A stretch of DNA of 64,000 nt from Larix kaempferi (GCA_027924585.1 BSBM01000007.1:7332001-7396000); one strand, 5' to 3'; shown: positions 38,040-51,204, counted from the stretch's first letter. Notes: generated by a model from the letters alone, not told the origin. Numbers and translations: made by a program.

Positions 38040-38935
38040 TTCTATATGTTTTAATAGGGTTTTGTAATAATATGGTTTTACTATTAATATAGTTTGTGTA
38101 TTAATAAGGTTTTAGTAATATGTTTATGATTAAGTTTTAATAGTAATAAATTTTAATGTAAATATTAATTTTATTAACTATATATTATTAATAATTTACA
38201 TTAATATAAATATTATAAATATTTATATTATTATTATTAATTGTTTTGTAAACTTAATCTTAATCTTAATATATATAATATTTAATATTAATATCAATGT
38301 AATGTATCTTTGTATGTATTAATATTAATGCTTAATAGTATTAATATCGTTATTAATTAACATAATATATTGTAATTTATTTGTGTATGTATTAAAATGA
38401 ATGTTTAATAATATTAATATCGTTATTAATTAACATAATATATTGTAATTTATGTTAACATTATATAATACCATTATACACATTAATTAAAATACCATAT
38501 TATTATAATTGTACACATTAATAATAATAATATTAATTATTAGTAACATTAATAATTATATTAAGATTAATATTAATCATTAATAATAATATATTTATAT
38601 TATTATTAACATAATAGTAACATTGATATTAATTTTAATGTTTGTGAATACTAATATTAATATTAATGTAATATATGTTTATAGAGGTTGATATTAATGT
38701 TTAATAATACTAATATGGTGAGTAATTAACATAATAATAAAGTGTAAGGTATGCTAACATTATAATTAATTACTACATATTAATCAAAATATTATATAAT
38801 ATTAATACTAATAATAATATGATATTAAAAAATAATGATATTAATTATTAATAACATTAATTATATTGAGATTAATATTAATAATTAATAACAAAGTTAA
38901 TGTGAATATTAATATTAACAATAATTTTAACATTG
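38040..38935. repeat. A/T-rich TTAATA-type repetitive tract
   Basis: Nearly all A and T, built from AATATTAAT, TTATTAATT and similar words. It includes a 73-bp tandem duplication (TTAATATCGTTATTAATTAA at 38341 and 38414). No gene is possible here. Confidence 0.75.
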
Positions 38936-41900
38936 AAGTCAACATTGATTAGAGTCAACATGGATTAAACTTAAACAATGACAACCATGAAGCAACCATA
39001 GTCAACTAACTATGGATTGAATCGAGGAATGGATTAAAGTCATCATGATTGCTTATGGCCAAACATTTGATTTTAATTATTTTAAAATTAATACTAATAA
39101 ATATGTATTAATAAGTTTAATCATATTAACATTAATAATATTAATGTGAATATAAATATTGATAATAATGTGTGTGTGTGTGTGGGTATGCATATAAAAA
39201 AATTTAATCATATTAATGTTAATAATATTATTGCAAAGGTTGACTTCAATCAAATGTTAAATTCAGTCATGGATTGAAGTCAATGATTGTTGATGTCAAC
39301 TTTGGATTGTAGTCAACTTTGACATCAACCTTGGATTGAATTCAACCTTGATTTGAGGTCAACCTTGTATTGAAGTGCACCTTGAAGTCAACCTCGGATT
39401 GAAGTAAACTTTGAATTGAAGTCAATCTTTGATTGAAGTCAATATTGGATTGAAGTCAACATTCAAGTTGACCTTGGACTGAAGTCACCTATGGATTGAA
39501 TTCAAGCTTGGATTAAATTCAATCTTAGATTGAAGTCAAACTTGGATTAAAGTCGACCATGGATTGGATTCAACCTCGGCTTTGAGTCAAACTTACAGTG
39601 AAGTCAAACTTACTAAAAAGTGAACTATGGATTGAATTCAACCATGGATTGAAGTCAACCTTGCATTGAATCCAAATATGGATTGATGTTAACCATGGAT
39701 TGAAGTCAACATTTGATTAAAGTCAACTATGGATTGAAGTGAACCATGGATTAAATTCAACCTTGGATTGAAGTCAACCTTGGATTGAATTTAACTATGG
39801 ATTGAAGAAAATCATGGATTGAAGTCAACCTTTGATTGCAATCAACCTTACTTAAAAGTCAACTAGAGATTGAATTCAAATATGGATTGAAGTCAACCTT
39901 GTATTAAAGTCAATGATGGATTAAGTGAGCTATGCCTTGAAGTCAAGTATGGATTGAAGTGAGCTATGGATTGAATTAAACCTTGATTCAAAGTCAACTA
40001 TGGATTGAAGTTAGCCTTAGATTGTATCCAACCTTTGATTGAAGTCAACCTTGCTGAAAAGTCAACTATGGATTGAAGTTAACCTTGGATTGAAGGAAAC
40101 TTGGATTGCATTCAAGCTTGGATTGAAGTCGACCTTGAAGTCAACACTGGATTTATGTGAACCTTGAAGTTAACTTTGGATTGAAGTCAACCTTGAATTA
40201 AAGTCAACCTTAGATTGAAATCAACCATGGATTTAATTCAACCTCATATTGTAGTCAACCTTGGAGTGAAGTCAACCTTGCTTAAAAGGAAACTATGGAT
40301 TGAAGTGCACCTTGCATTAAATCCTATGGATTGAAGTCAACCACGGATTGAAAACAACCTTAGATTGAAGCCAACTATGGATTGAACTCAACCGTGGATT
40401 GAATTCAACCTTGGATTGAAGTCAACTATGGATTCAAGACAACCATGGATTGAAGTCAACCTTTGATTGCAATCAACCATGGATTGAAGTCAACCTTTGA
40501 TTGCAATCAACCTTGGATTGAATTCAACCTTACGTAAAGAACAACTATGGATTAAATTCAAATATGGATTGAAGTCCACCTTCCTCCAAATTCAACTATG
40601 GATTGAAGTCAACTATGGTTTGAAGTCAACCTTGTAATGCAGCCAACCTTCAATTGAAGTCAACCTTTCTTAAAATTCAACTATGGATTGAAGTTAACCT
40701 TGGAGTCAACATTAGATTGAAGTCAACCTTGAAATCAACCTTGGATTGAAATCAACCTGGGATTGAAATCAACCTGGGATTGAAGTCAACCTTAGATTGA
40801 GTTCAACCTTGAATTAAAGTCAAACTTGGATTGAATTTAACTTTAAAGTCAACCTTGAATTAAAGTCAACTATGGATTGGCATAACCTTTGGATTATAGT
40901 GAACCTTGAATTCAACCTTGAAGTTAGCCTTGATGTCAACCTTGAAGTTAGTCTTTGACTAAATGTTCTTCAATCAACCATCAAGTTGACCTTGCATTGA
41001 ATTCAACCTTGAATTGAATTCAACCTGGCATTTAAGTCAACCTTGAAAAAAATTCACCTTTGGATTGAATTCAACCTCGGATTGATGCTAACCTTGAATT
41101 GTAGTCAACCTTGAAATGAAGTCAACCTTGGATTTAAGTCAACCTTGAATTGAGGTCACCCTTGGATTGAAGTTAACTTTGAGTTGAAATCAGTGTTGGA
41201 TTGAAGTAAACCTTGAATTGAAGGCACGCATGGATTGAATTCAACCTTAGATTAAAGTCAATATTGGATTGATATCAACCTTTGATTTAAGTCAACCTTG
41301 CATTAGAGTCAATAATGGATTAAAGTCAACCTTGACTTGGAGTCAACCTTGTAATGAATTCAAGATGGATTACAGTCAACTATGGATTGAATTGAACCTT
41401 GGATTACTGTCAACATTCAAGTCAACCTTGCATTGAATTCAACCTTGAGTTCAAGTTAACCTTGGATTGAAGTCAAACTTAAATTGAAGTCACCCTTGGA
41501 TTACAGTTAACGTTGAAGTCACCCTTGGATTGTAGTTAACATTGAAGTCAACCTTGGATTGAAGGACACCTTAGATCCAAGTCAACCTTTGATTGATGTA
41601 AACCTTGGATTTTAGTCAACCTTGGGTTGAAGTGAAACTTAGATTGAAGTAAAACTTGGATTGACATCAACCTTAGGTTGAAGTCAACTATAGAGAAACC
41701 ATAATCAATCCCTTAAAGTTCAACCTCTCTTAAAAGTCGACTATGGATTGAAGTCAACCATGGTTCAAATTATCCCTTACATTAAACTCAACCATTGATT
41801 GAAGTCAACTATGAATTGAATTAAACCATTTTGAATTCAACCTTGGAATGAAGTCAAACTTGGATTTAAGTCAATCTTGGACTGAAGTCATCGTTAGACT

Positions 41901-42140
41901 TAAATCAACCTTGGAATGAAGTCAACCTTGCTTAAAATTCAACTATGGATTGCAGTCAACCATGGCTTGAAGTCAACATGGGATTGAAGTCACGCTTTGA
42001 TTGAAGTCAAACATGGATTAAATTCAAGCTTGGATTGAATTCCCCCTCCCTTAAAAGTTAACTATGGGTTGAAGTTAACCTCGTATTGAAGTCGACCTTG
42101 GATTGAAATCAACTTTGCTTAAAATTCAACTATGGATTAA
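38936..42140. repeat. Degenerate 17-bp minisatellite array
   Basis: From about 39237 to 42140 the sequence is one long array of a 17-bp unit, consensus GGATTGAAGTCAACCTT, with common variants (CTATGG, CATGG, TTCAA, AATCAA). A short outpost lies at 38936-39060, with an A/T-rich gap and a GT run (about 39171-39183) before the main array. Units are diverged and many carry small indels, so no frame stays open. The right edge is cut cleanly by the LTR of element F. Confidence 0.92.
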
Positions 42141-42520
42141 TGTCAGGAACCTGTGTCAACCCTTCTCTTTACTTGGTTAGTATATTGTTGTTGGATGCAC
42201 ATGCTTTGTAAGTCATCGTGTGAGTATATTGTATTATCCCACATTGTTAGTATATTTTTGTTGGATGCATATGCTTTGTGAGTCACCCCACGAGTATATT
42301 GTATTATACTACATTCATGGGGAGAAATAGTTGTTTAGCTTAGAATTAGTATATAAGTACGTGTTGAGGCCAATGAAGGAATCCGCGAGTTATTTATATT
42401 AAGCTTGGTCAAAGGAGGTTTCTCCATCGAAGTGGACTACAATCAATAAATCCCTTCCATGTTCTGTTATTTATAATATATCGTGCATTTTCGTCAATTG
42501 ATTACTAGAAGTTCCTCACA
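42141..42520 (+). repeat. 5' LTR of element F (380 bp)
   Basis: TGTCAGGAAC at the start is matched at 9 of 10 bases by the inverted end GTTCCTCACA, with TG...CA termini. A PBS follows two bases later. It contains a 70-bp tandem duplication (42176-42245 and 42246-42315). Confidence 0.82.
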
Positions 42521-42522
42521 TC

Positions 42523-42534
42523 TGGTATTAGAGC
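42523..42534 (+). promoter_or_regulatory. Primer binding site of element F
   Basis: TGGTATTAGAGC, one change from the initiator-Met type site, two bases after the LTR end. Confidence 0.8.
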
Positions 42535-43142
42535 ACTTTCTTGGGCTCACTGGGTGGAATTTTTGCCAATTTGTTTTTTCCACAGTGGATTCTAGGCAAT
42601 GTGATTATTGCAATAGTTATTTTTCTTTTCATCTGTATTGTTCCTTTCAATTGCAGGCTTGGATATGGTAATAATCCCTATTTTCCTAATTGTGGGAAGT
42701 GCTTGGGCATAGCCCTAAAACTCATTGTGAGGAGTACCATAGGAACCAAGAAGTAACTAGCCCATTGAGAGGACCTACGAGGAAAAAAAGGCAACAACCC
42801 CTACCTGTTTGACTAGTTCCCACCCATGAGGTAAACCAACAATTGTCATTTGTGGCAAAGAGGTTATCAGTTTTACCTAATCAGTGGAGTGAGTGGTATT
42901 GACCCAATACGTAAGTCATTAGATAGCATTGGTAGATGACTGAATCCCCTGAACCTTTAGGAATCCAAGCATACCTTGGGTCCTTATCTATTTCAAGATG
43001 ATAAATATCATATTACATTTGTCTAGAGCCATTGCAGATCAATTTCGTTGCCATATATTCTTTGCTTTAGCTTCGTTTCCCTTGAAAATTCACCCGAATC
43101 CCTGCACTTCAATTATGCATATTTCCTTCCTGAGGACCCTAT
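42535..43142 (+). mobile_element. Element F leader / gag remnant
   Basis: Internal DNA of F up to the insertion of C. One frame shows NCGKC near 42690, faintly like the Cys-rich end of chromovirus gag, but I cannot support a domain. The remainder of F may be the fragment at 57914-58783. Confidence 0.4.
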
Positions 43143-46100
43143 TGTAACATACCCCTTTGCTGAAAACATTATCTTAACTTTTATTGTAAAGTTTTATATT
43201 TGGACAAGTGTCCAAGGATGACTATAATTGCACAAAATTATTATTTAAATAAATAAAATATGAGACACTCACCCAAGGAGAACTGTTGAAAGAGTGTTTA
43301 CTGACCCACTAGGTTGAATGGAATCTGGGGTAGAAGGAAATGGACAAGTGGCACCATCATGAATCAAGTAACTAGTTGTTGGTATGGTACAAATTCCTTG
43401 AAGTGTGGTCAAGTTCCTTGGATTGTGGAACTGGAGCTTGAGGCTCATTTATTGAAAATTGACCACCAAAAGACCTAGGTATCTTTTTAAGAGCCACCGA
43501 ATTTGGACTGAGATTCAACACTTTTCTTGATGAGGAAATCTACCTTGTGGTTATGTTGTATGCACATAAGAGATTCGATGAGGGGAAAAACTAGGTTTTG
43601 ATCATGCTGTAAGTCTGCCTTGTTTACTACTGAGTGCAGAGTTTTATTGCTGAGTGCAGAGATTGATGTGTATGGAAAGTCTCTATTGATTGCTATTTAT
43701 ACAACGTGAGTGCCTTGCTTCTACACAGAGTCTTCTACCTATTGGTTCAGTAAACAGGCTTGGGTGTCCAAAGGAGGCAAGTAGTTTGGTTGCTTCTTCT
43801 GGAGAAGGTTGGGAGGACCATGCCTCTTTGGGTGTTTGTCCACCCTATCTACAGTTGCAGGTTCTACTTGCTAATTCATTTCCTAAGTCGTTATAATTTA
43901 TTTCTGTAGCTGTTAAGTTAGTATTTAGCAGCTAAATATTTATAATGCAGAAGTAAATGTTTTATTTTCTGATCTATTCATGATCTTGTAGATTGTTGAA
44001 TAAATATATGAATTGATGAAATTAATGCCTTCCCTGTATTTTTCCACATATTGTTTTCTGTATCGTACTCTAGTATAGGGAAGGGAGATTAAAATAGATA
44101 AATGATATGCATGAGCATCATAAATGAATAGACTAATTATGTTATAATCCCCATATTTTTTTATTTGTTTACAAACTGTAAATTTGCATATCTCATATAT
44201 AAGTTATGGAAGAATTCAATGTTTACTGTTTTATTTAAGTAATTTAATACAAAATAGTTGTAGCAAAAGAAGTAAAATTTCATAAACATTCCACTGTCTT
44301 GTACAAAACCTAAAGTTCTGTTTTAGGTTAATTTAGTCCTTGTGGAGAGACAAATGTTATACATTTACTTACTTTATTTCTATCGATTTCCTTATTCAAA
44401 AATATTTAAACATTCTGCAAAATTTAGATACTAGCAGAATCAAAATAATTACTATAACTTATTATTGTTATTCACAAATTTAAACAATTGTACAGAAGGT
44501 CAAATATCTACATATATAGCATATCATTATTGTTATAAATCATAAAAACATAGAATTAAGTTATATATATTCTAAACTTTGGCCCTAGACCTTAGCAATT
44601 CTCAATAACCATAGAAAAAGGTTTTTCTTCTCTTTTACTTTGAAAACAGCTGAACAAAGTAGGACCTTGAAATTTTACAAACACACTAACTTGTAGACGA
44701 AGGTTCCCAATTTTCATCCCTATCTAGACACAACATAACTTTAAAGATAAACCCTTCATCTTTAGAGTAAATCAAATAAACTTCTTGCGACAGAGATCGA
44801 CTTTGCAGAGGCAGTTCATACATAACATTTTCGGGTTCGGAACCCTATGAGAACAAAAATAACCTTAGTATCAAGACAGGTTTGTAATCAGCCTTATGGT
44901 CAAACCTTTAAACATTTTAAACATCAAACTCACTATGACAGGGTTCCAAACCAGTTTCACTATACATACTCATCATTAAGGTATTACAGTCACATTTTTT
45001 TTATTTACCCTGTACACATAAAAAACGGAGGACTTTCTCAACAACAAAATAGTCGAATGGTTTAGGTCAAAGTACCATTCAATTGAATATTAGATATAAT
45101 AGATTGAGTCTCAAAACTCAGTTTGACCTCTTAAACCCTTCGAAATTATTTCTTCAACGAAGACAAGTATAGAGTTTGAAGCTACAACAAGAGGCATTTA
45201 GACATTGGCTCTCGGCCACCAACAAAAAACAATATTTCATAAAACAAGCTCTGAATTAAGATAACATAGACATGACGCACCTAAACTATATTACGTACAA
45301 TTAGCAGAACCATTCCCATATATCTAATAGCCGAAGGAGGAGCACTTTTAATAGTTACTAATACTTCTACCCATTACTGAAATAAACCATAATTGATCCT
45401 TACACAATGACAAAACAACATTGAAACTTACAGTCACAAAACATGGTTGAAACCCCAAAACAACATTTAGTTCAAAACCGTAAACACCTCTTTTTCATTA
45501 AACGACTGAGGGTTAAACTCTTCGACTGATGTTACATTTCAGCAAATAATTTTATAGTGAAACATTGCAAGTAGGTCGAGGATCCCATCCTCCCTACATT
45601 CATATTTTGACTCATAAAACATTACAATGACGACAACAGCTTTAGCCAAACAACAAAACCATAGTTTTGGCTAACTCCCAAACATTGGCCAACAGTTGCC
45701 AAGAGTAACCTACAGGAAAACCATCAAGGCTTACTGGCCATTAAGCAACACCACAACATAGCTTCAACACAGCACCCTATAGACGAGAAGTAGCTTCCAA
45801 CAACACCTTGATGGTTAAAAGACATTTTATGAAGTTGAGATAATTTTACAGACAGTAATAACAATTGGAAATTTGAGACATTACCTTCATAGAGAAACTT
45901 TGGTTCGAAAGAGAGTATTTCTGAAACCAGGGTCAATCCTGAGCCACTCAAACATCCAAGACTAGCGCAGAACCCTCACTCCTGGATCGGCTCTTAAAAA
46001 CGTAATCTAATCACTGAAATACTTCCTTTAGATCATGGTTCAAAACACATTACGTGCACTCAAAACCAGACAAACAAAACCCTAAAGACCCGTAGGCCTG

Positions 46101-47476
46101 TCGGTCTCTCTACCACACCACTCCAGAAAACTAAATGCAAATGGTTATGCCATCGAAGTGGTAAGCCCGAAAGAATTTAGGGTTGGCACCGAGTTCAAGG
46201 AGACCACATGAAGAGCTTCCATGGAGGTTCCAATAGAGCATCCACTCACAAGCACTTTAATACACTTTCATGTGCATATCTACCACCAGCACATCGACCT
46301 GCCAGCGAACCATGCAACAGGGTTTCATTCGGGCTAATCCTTGGCTTTACATTATAGTTTGTGTTACCTGTTATCAAACCGTCATGCCATTAGTCCAAGA
46401 CGCGATACCTTTTCATGATGACTAAGTATAAGGTTCTGATCATCGCCTAGGGGACCTGCAACCATAGTATTACGGTTATATATATTAACAATCATACCTT
46501 TTATTTCATATTGCCAATCCTTTCTTTTAGGATTACATAGATGATTATATCGAAACCTTCGTATAGTGTAATAAGACCATAAAAACACATATCGCAACCA
46601 GGTTATAAAGTATTTTTATAATAGTAATACTATCTATAGTATCAACTTTAGAAGAATTACAAATAGTAATAGTATTAATGAAAAAAATACTATTACTAGT
46701 TAGCCATCGCATATCTTAGTAGTAAGATTAAAATGTATAATAACATCAATCCAGGGTTAAATATAAAATACATAGGATCAAATGACATACATAGAACTGC
46801 ACTAATGATAATAAAAAACTTATGATATGATCCTCACGTCCTAGACACTTAATACTTGGTATAATTCCTTTAAATAGGTTTCTAATATTGTTTTCATGCT
46901 CAACATTAGTATTTTAAAATAATATAAATGCTAAGAGTAGAGTGTGTTACGATAAAGGTAGTTAGACCATTCTGATATAGTCATATAGCTGAAACAATGA
47001 TCAAAGCAGATCTAACCCTAGAAATCTCCACAAGTTATTCTAATTCTCTTTTAAAAACATGAAAGCTATTTGAAGATATTGAGGATCTCCGTAGTTTTCA
47101 CTTTCAAAACATTATTACTCTCTTACCTGTAATCTGCATCAAGAACGTTCAAATGCTTTAGCTAATAGCTAAGTAAGCCTAGAGGTACCCATAGGACCCC
47201 TTCATCATCAAACAAAGAACACACAATTAGCACATTTAAACCATAGCAAGTAATTTAAGTATAGACCATCGACATCCATTCATAAGTAATCTAGGTTGCA
47301 CATATTTACCTTTAACATACATTGTAAATCAATACATATGCATGATAGTCAAAACATTCTATTACAGCATGTCGATGAAATGAACAAACAAGCATATAAT
47401 ATATTTTCACACAGCAAGTACAACATTTAATGCTACATTGAATTTTTTTTAATTTTGTGAATTTCAGGATGTTGCA
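43143..47476 (+). repeat. 5' LTR of element C
   Basis: 4,334 bp from TGTAACATACCCC to CAGGATGTTGCA; the ends TGTAACAT and ATGTTGCA are inverted repeats with one mismatch. Open frames within it are not kept in the 3' copy. The conserved long-LTR block is at about 43744-43825. Confidence 0.9.
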
Positions 47477-47478
47477 TG

Positions 47479-47490
47479 TGATATGAGAGT
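47479..47490 (+). promoter_or_regulatory. Degenerate primer binding site of element C
   Basis: TGATATGAGAGT, two bases after the LTR; two mutations away from TGGTATCAGAGT-like sites. Confidence 0.65.
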
Positions 47491-47621
47491 GCGAGTTCAA
47501 ATTCTAGGCCTAAAATAGGCTCACGCGGGCAAAACAGAAAATGAAAACAGAAAAAACTTAGTTATTAACTTTTATTTAATTTTGTTTCTGTACAGAATAG
47601 TTTGACATTTAATTTGCACGT

Positions 47622-49020
47622 ATGGATATACCAGAGTAATCAACAGAGGACAGATCTCCTCATAATGAACGTAATAATGGCAAACAAGAGAATAATAATG
47701 AAGAAATTTATGTAGAACTTAATGTTCAATCATCTGAATTATTACGTACTATTAAGGATTTAAAATCTGAAATAAAAAATGTTAAGGAAGAAAATGAAAG
47801 GATTTTATGAACTGAGGAGGAATTAAATCATATTTTATTGGATAACTACCATCAAGATGAAAAAGATAAAAGAACAGAAGTAAAAACTGAATCTGGAACA
47901 ATGTCCTACAAACACAGAGATAAGAAAGAAAAATATTATAAAACTAAAGGTAACTCTTCTTCTTCTAAATCTGATCATAGAACTTATCGCAAAAAATATA
48001 ATTCTGATTAGGACAGCAATGACAGTGATTGTGGTCCTAAGAAAAGATGTAAAAATTATGAACAAATTTCAGGAGAGTTTAAAAAGATAAAACCTCCAAC
48101 TTTTAATGGCGAAAATGAAAGGGGGGAGGCAGCTGAAGCATGGTTGTCTGGAATGAAGAAGTATTTTTAGATTTATAAATACTCATCACAATTAAAAGCT
48201 AAGATGGCCATATACAATCTGATCGGAAGGGCAAACATTTTGTGGCAGGCTATTAAAAGAGTTTAAAATATTAAGGACGAAGACATAAAATGGAGTACAT
48301 TTAAGAATATGTTTAAGAAAAAGTTTTTATCCGAACAGTACTACGAAGATAAGTCAAAAGAATTTTATGATTTAAAGATGGGTTCAATGACCATGAAGGA
48401 GTTATGCAGCAAATTTCTCAGCTTGTTAAGATATGTACCTTACCTAGATGAAGAAAAACCTAAGATACAAAGGTTTCTAAGATGTTTACCCTTCAACATA
48501 AAGGACAGAATTGAGTACGATAACCCTTCAACTTTTGAAGAAGCCATGAGGAAGGCTAATTTTTGTTTTGAACAAAAAAAGAAAAGAGAAGGTGTATCGA
48601 GTTGGAGAAGTAATAAGTCTAATAATTTTGAGCATAAAAATAAAAGTTCTAATCATAATTCTGGAAGTTTTAAGAAAATTTTAATAACAAAAATTTTCAG
48701 AATCATAATAATTATAGAAGTAATGCACCACAGAAATTTACTGCTACAAAGAATGTGCCTAAAAATAATAACAACACTAATAATAATAACAACACCAAAA
48801 ATGCTGAACAGAGGCCACCTTTGAAGTGTTATGACTGCGGTGGACCCCATACTAGAGTTCAATGTCCACGCAACAGAAAGACAGTCAGCAACATTCACAC
48901 CATACAAGTAGAACCGACAGTTGGTGATGTAGCAAGAGAAATGCCCAAGATAAATGCAGCATTGGAAAATCGACATGCAGACCATCAAACTTCTATGGTT
49001 GAGATCGAAGGTATGATACA
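47622..49020 (+). pseudogene. Element C gag, broken
   Basis: Start at the ATG at 47622. The N-terminus is acidic and Asn-rich with a helical stretch (RTIKDLKSEIKNVKEENERI, about 47745-47805). The capsid starts near 48080 with KIKPPTFNGENERGEAAEAW and has MGSMTMKELCSKFLSLLRYV (about 48378-48437), parallel to B. A frameshift near 48675 precedes a poly-Asn linker and the zinc knuckle CYDCGGPHTRVQC (48827-48865), a CX2CX3HX4C form. In-frame stops near 47637, 47808, 48009, 48168 and 48264. It coats and packages the element RNA. Confidence 0.88.
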
Positions 49021-49071
49021 AAACAAATCTGTTTCAATTTTAATAGATCCAGGTGCAAGTTTGAGTTACAT
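49021..49071 (+). pseudogene. Element C protease start, cut by element D
   Basis: SILIDPGASLSYI, with the active-site Asp codon at 49045-49047. The frame stops at the D insertion and resumes in phase at 51493 (PHLVKSCKL) once D and one ACATT copy are left out. Confidence 0.88.
49067..49071. repeat. Target site duplication of element D, left
   Basis: ACATT, identical to 51488-51492. Confidence 0.92.
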
Positions 49072-49274
49072 TTGTAATATCTATATTTGAATATTCTCAA
49101 TTAGTTAGGGTTGAACCCATAATTTCTAAAATAACCCACAAATCCGTAGATGTAAAATGATATATAAATTGATAAGATAAGACGATGAATTACAATTGAG
49201 GGTCCATTATTTATACTTTGGCGGAATACCCTTTCACTAATAGTCATGTCTTTTCGGAAAGACATTATTAATTA

Positions 49275-49315
<41 letters not shown>

Positions 49316-49379
49316 TATTATTATATATATATATATATATATGTTGATTTTTATTATTATTATTATTTTATTCATAACA
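49072..49379 (-). repeat. LTR of element D, left copy (3' LTR in sense)
   Basis: 308 bp; includes ATT and AT microsatellites (about 49275-49345) that account for most of the length difference from the right copy. Confidence 0.9.
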
Positions 49380-49390
49380 TTGCCTCTCTC

Positions 49391-50542
49391 TTAGAAAGGC
49401 TTTGTCCTCAAAGTCTTATAATGTTGTTGCACCATTCCTTGTGACGTCGTAGTTGACGAAACATGTCGGTACGAACTTCTAAGTGTAGAACATAACTTCC
49501 GATATCTTGACGGATCAATCCAGCCAAAATTGATTTGTTTCCGGCTGTTGGGATTCTCTATTGATCTGTTGTCAGCAGCTTTGAGAACATTAGTACCATT
49601 ATCTTTCGACAATTCCCACTTTTTAGGATACTGGTTTATATGGTTGGGGTGTCGATAGGGAGTTATTGTTGTTTGTTTTTTTACAAGATTGTCTTCTTTT
49701 TGAACTGTGTTGATGATTGAATTTGTTTCCTCTACTTGACTTTGTTTTCTAGAGGGTTTGGATGCTTCCTCCTGGATTTGCGCTAATTTGTTCTCTAATA
49801 GATTGTTATTACTCTGAATTTTCTTGAACCTTTCGTCTTGCGACTTTTTGTCCTCTTTTAACTTATTGACTTGTGCCTCTAGTTCTTGATTAAACTTTCT
49901 GAGGTTTTGGTTTTCTTCTTGCTTTTCTAGTATTCTTGCTTCAAGGTCTTCATTTGAATGTTCCGTCTTCTGACTATGTTTCAACTTCTTTATTTTCGTA
50001 AGTAATGTCTTGTTATGAATTCTTAGTCGAAATAGTTCTTCGGTATTGCTTGCTAATTCGTCTTTGGTTTTCTTAATTTCCAGCTTGTGAGTCTTTTTAG
50101 TAGCATCGTATGTCTGCTGGAGTTCTTTATTCCTTTGTTGTTGTTGACCTATGTCTGATTCTTGACTTTGTAGCTTCCTCTGAACTTGAGACAATTCATC
50201 ATCTTTGTCCCTGACAAGCTGGTTTAAACGCTTTATTTCTTTTTCTAAATCATTCTTGCTTCCATCGGGTGACTTGTCGTCATTTTTTGACTTTCTAATC
50301 TAGTCTTCTAGGTTTTGATTGTGGATTTTTAAACATGATATTTCTTGATCATGATCAGATAACATTTTCTTGTTATCTCTTATGGTTCATTCTAGTTGTC
50401 GATTTCCATTCCATAAGCGATGAAACTCATCGTTTCTCCCCTCCTTTAAGAAATTATGTGTCTCAATCTCTACTTGTAGACGTTTACTGCTCGCTTTATA
50501 TTGCTCTAATTCATCCAGTGCTGCTTGTAGCTTTGAATTCAT
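49391..50542 (-). pseudogene. Element D coiled-coil protein, about 383 codons, two stops
   Basis: Read from the ATG at 50542 down to the stop at 49391 the frame holds 383 codons, interrupted only by stops at 50389-50387 and 50302-50300; 50194-49391 is uninterrupted. It begins MNSKLQAALDELEQYKASSK. The first 270 or so residues are almost continuous heptad-like, charged helix (for example LEARILEKQEENQNLRKFNQ). The last 100 are basic and non-helical, with YRHPNHINQYPKKW and FGWIDPSRYRKLCSTLRSSY. No zinc knuckle, no membrane segment, no enzyme motif. The frame stays open further upstream to about 50590, so the true start may be earlier. I do not recognise the family. It occupies the place of gag and could be a structural or packaging protein; that is inference. 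Confidence 0.65.
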
Positions 50543-50984
50543 TATTGAATATGTGTTTTCCACTATTCCTGACTTTTTCGATGATAGCTAGTTTCCTTCT
50601 ACTTGATTTCTTTGATAATAACCGATCTTCAAATTTTATTTTATTTTTTTAACAATAATTGCTTTTCCCTTATAATAATTATTATTATTTAAATGTAATA
50701 ATAATATCATTTTAATATTATATATTTCCCAAACAATTGTAATATTTTACAATTATGGACTAATATTAATTAATTTCCACATTGGTTAACCTTTTGCTTT
50801 AGATTAATTTCTTTGTGGATTGTGTGTAGATTAGGTGGTTGGGAAGAATGATTGTTACCTTCCCCACCCAAGTTCAAATCTCACTTTTGGTTTGTTGTTA
50901 GGGAATAAAACCAAACCCACTTCTCACAAAACCACGTGCACCTTAAAACCATGTGCGGTTTCACTTCTTACTTTTACTTTTTAC

Positions 50985-51170
50985 TTCTACTAACTTCTAA
51001 ACTTTACTTTTACTTCTTCTTTTTTTCCTTTTCACTCCTTCTCACTTCTTTTTTATTTATTTCTATGTTCTATTTTCTTCTTTTTTACTTGTGTTTATTT
51101 TCTTCTTTTTATTTTCTTTTACTTTTTCCTTTTTCTTTCTTTTTTTTTTCTTTTTTACTTCTTTGGGCGG
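50985..51170 (-). other. Polypurine leader of element D
   Basis: About 190 bp almost wholly C/T on the given strand (TTTACTTCTTCTTTTTTTCC and the like), hence A/G on the element's sense strand. It lies between the PBS and the ORF. Confidence 0.7.
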
Positions 51171-51204
51171 TTTTGGACAAGGTCCTATCTTGGTGGCTAC
51201 AAGT

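Noticed and set aside
39237-42140. CRISPR-like array
   Set aside because: The 17-bp units are directly adjacent without unique spacers, and the genome is a plant's.
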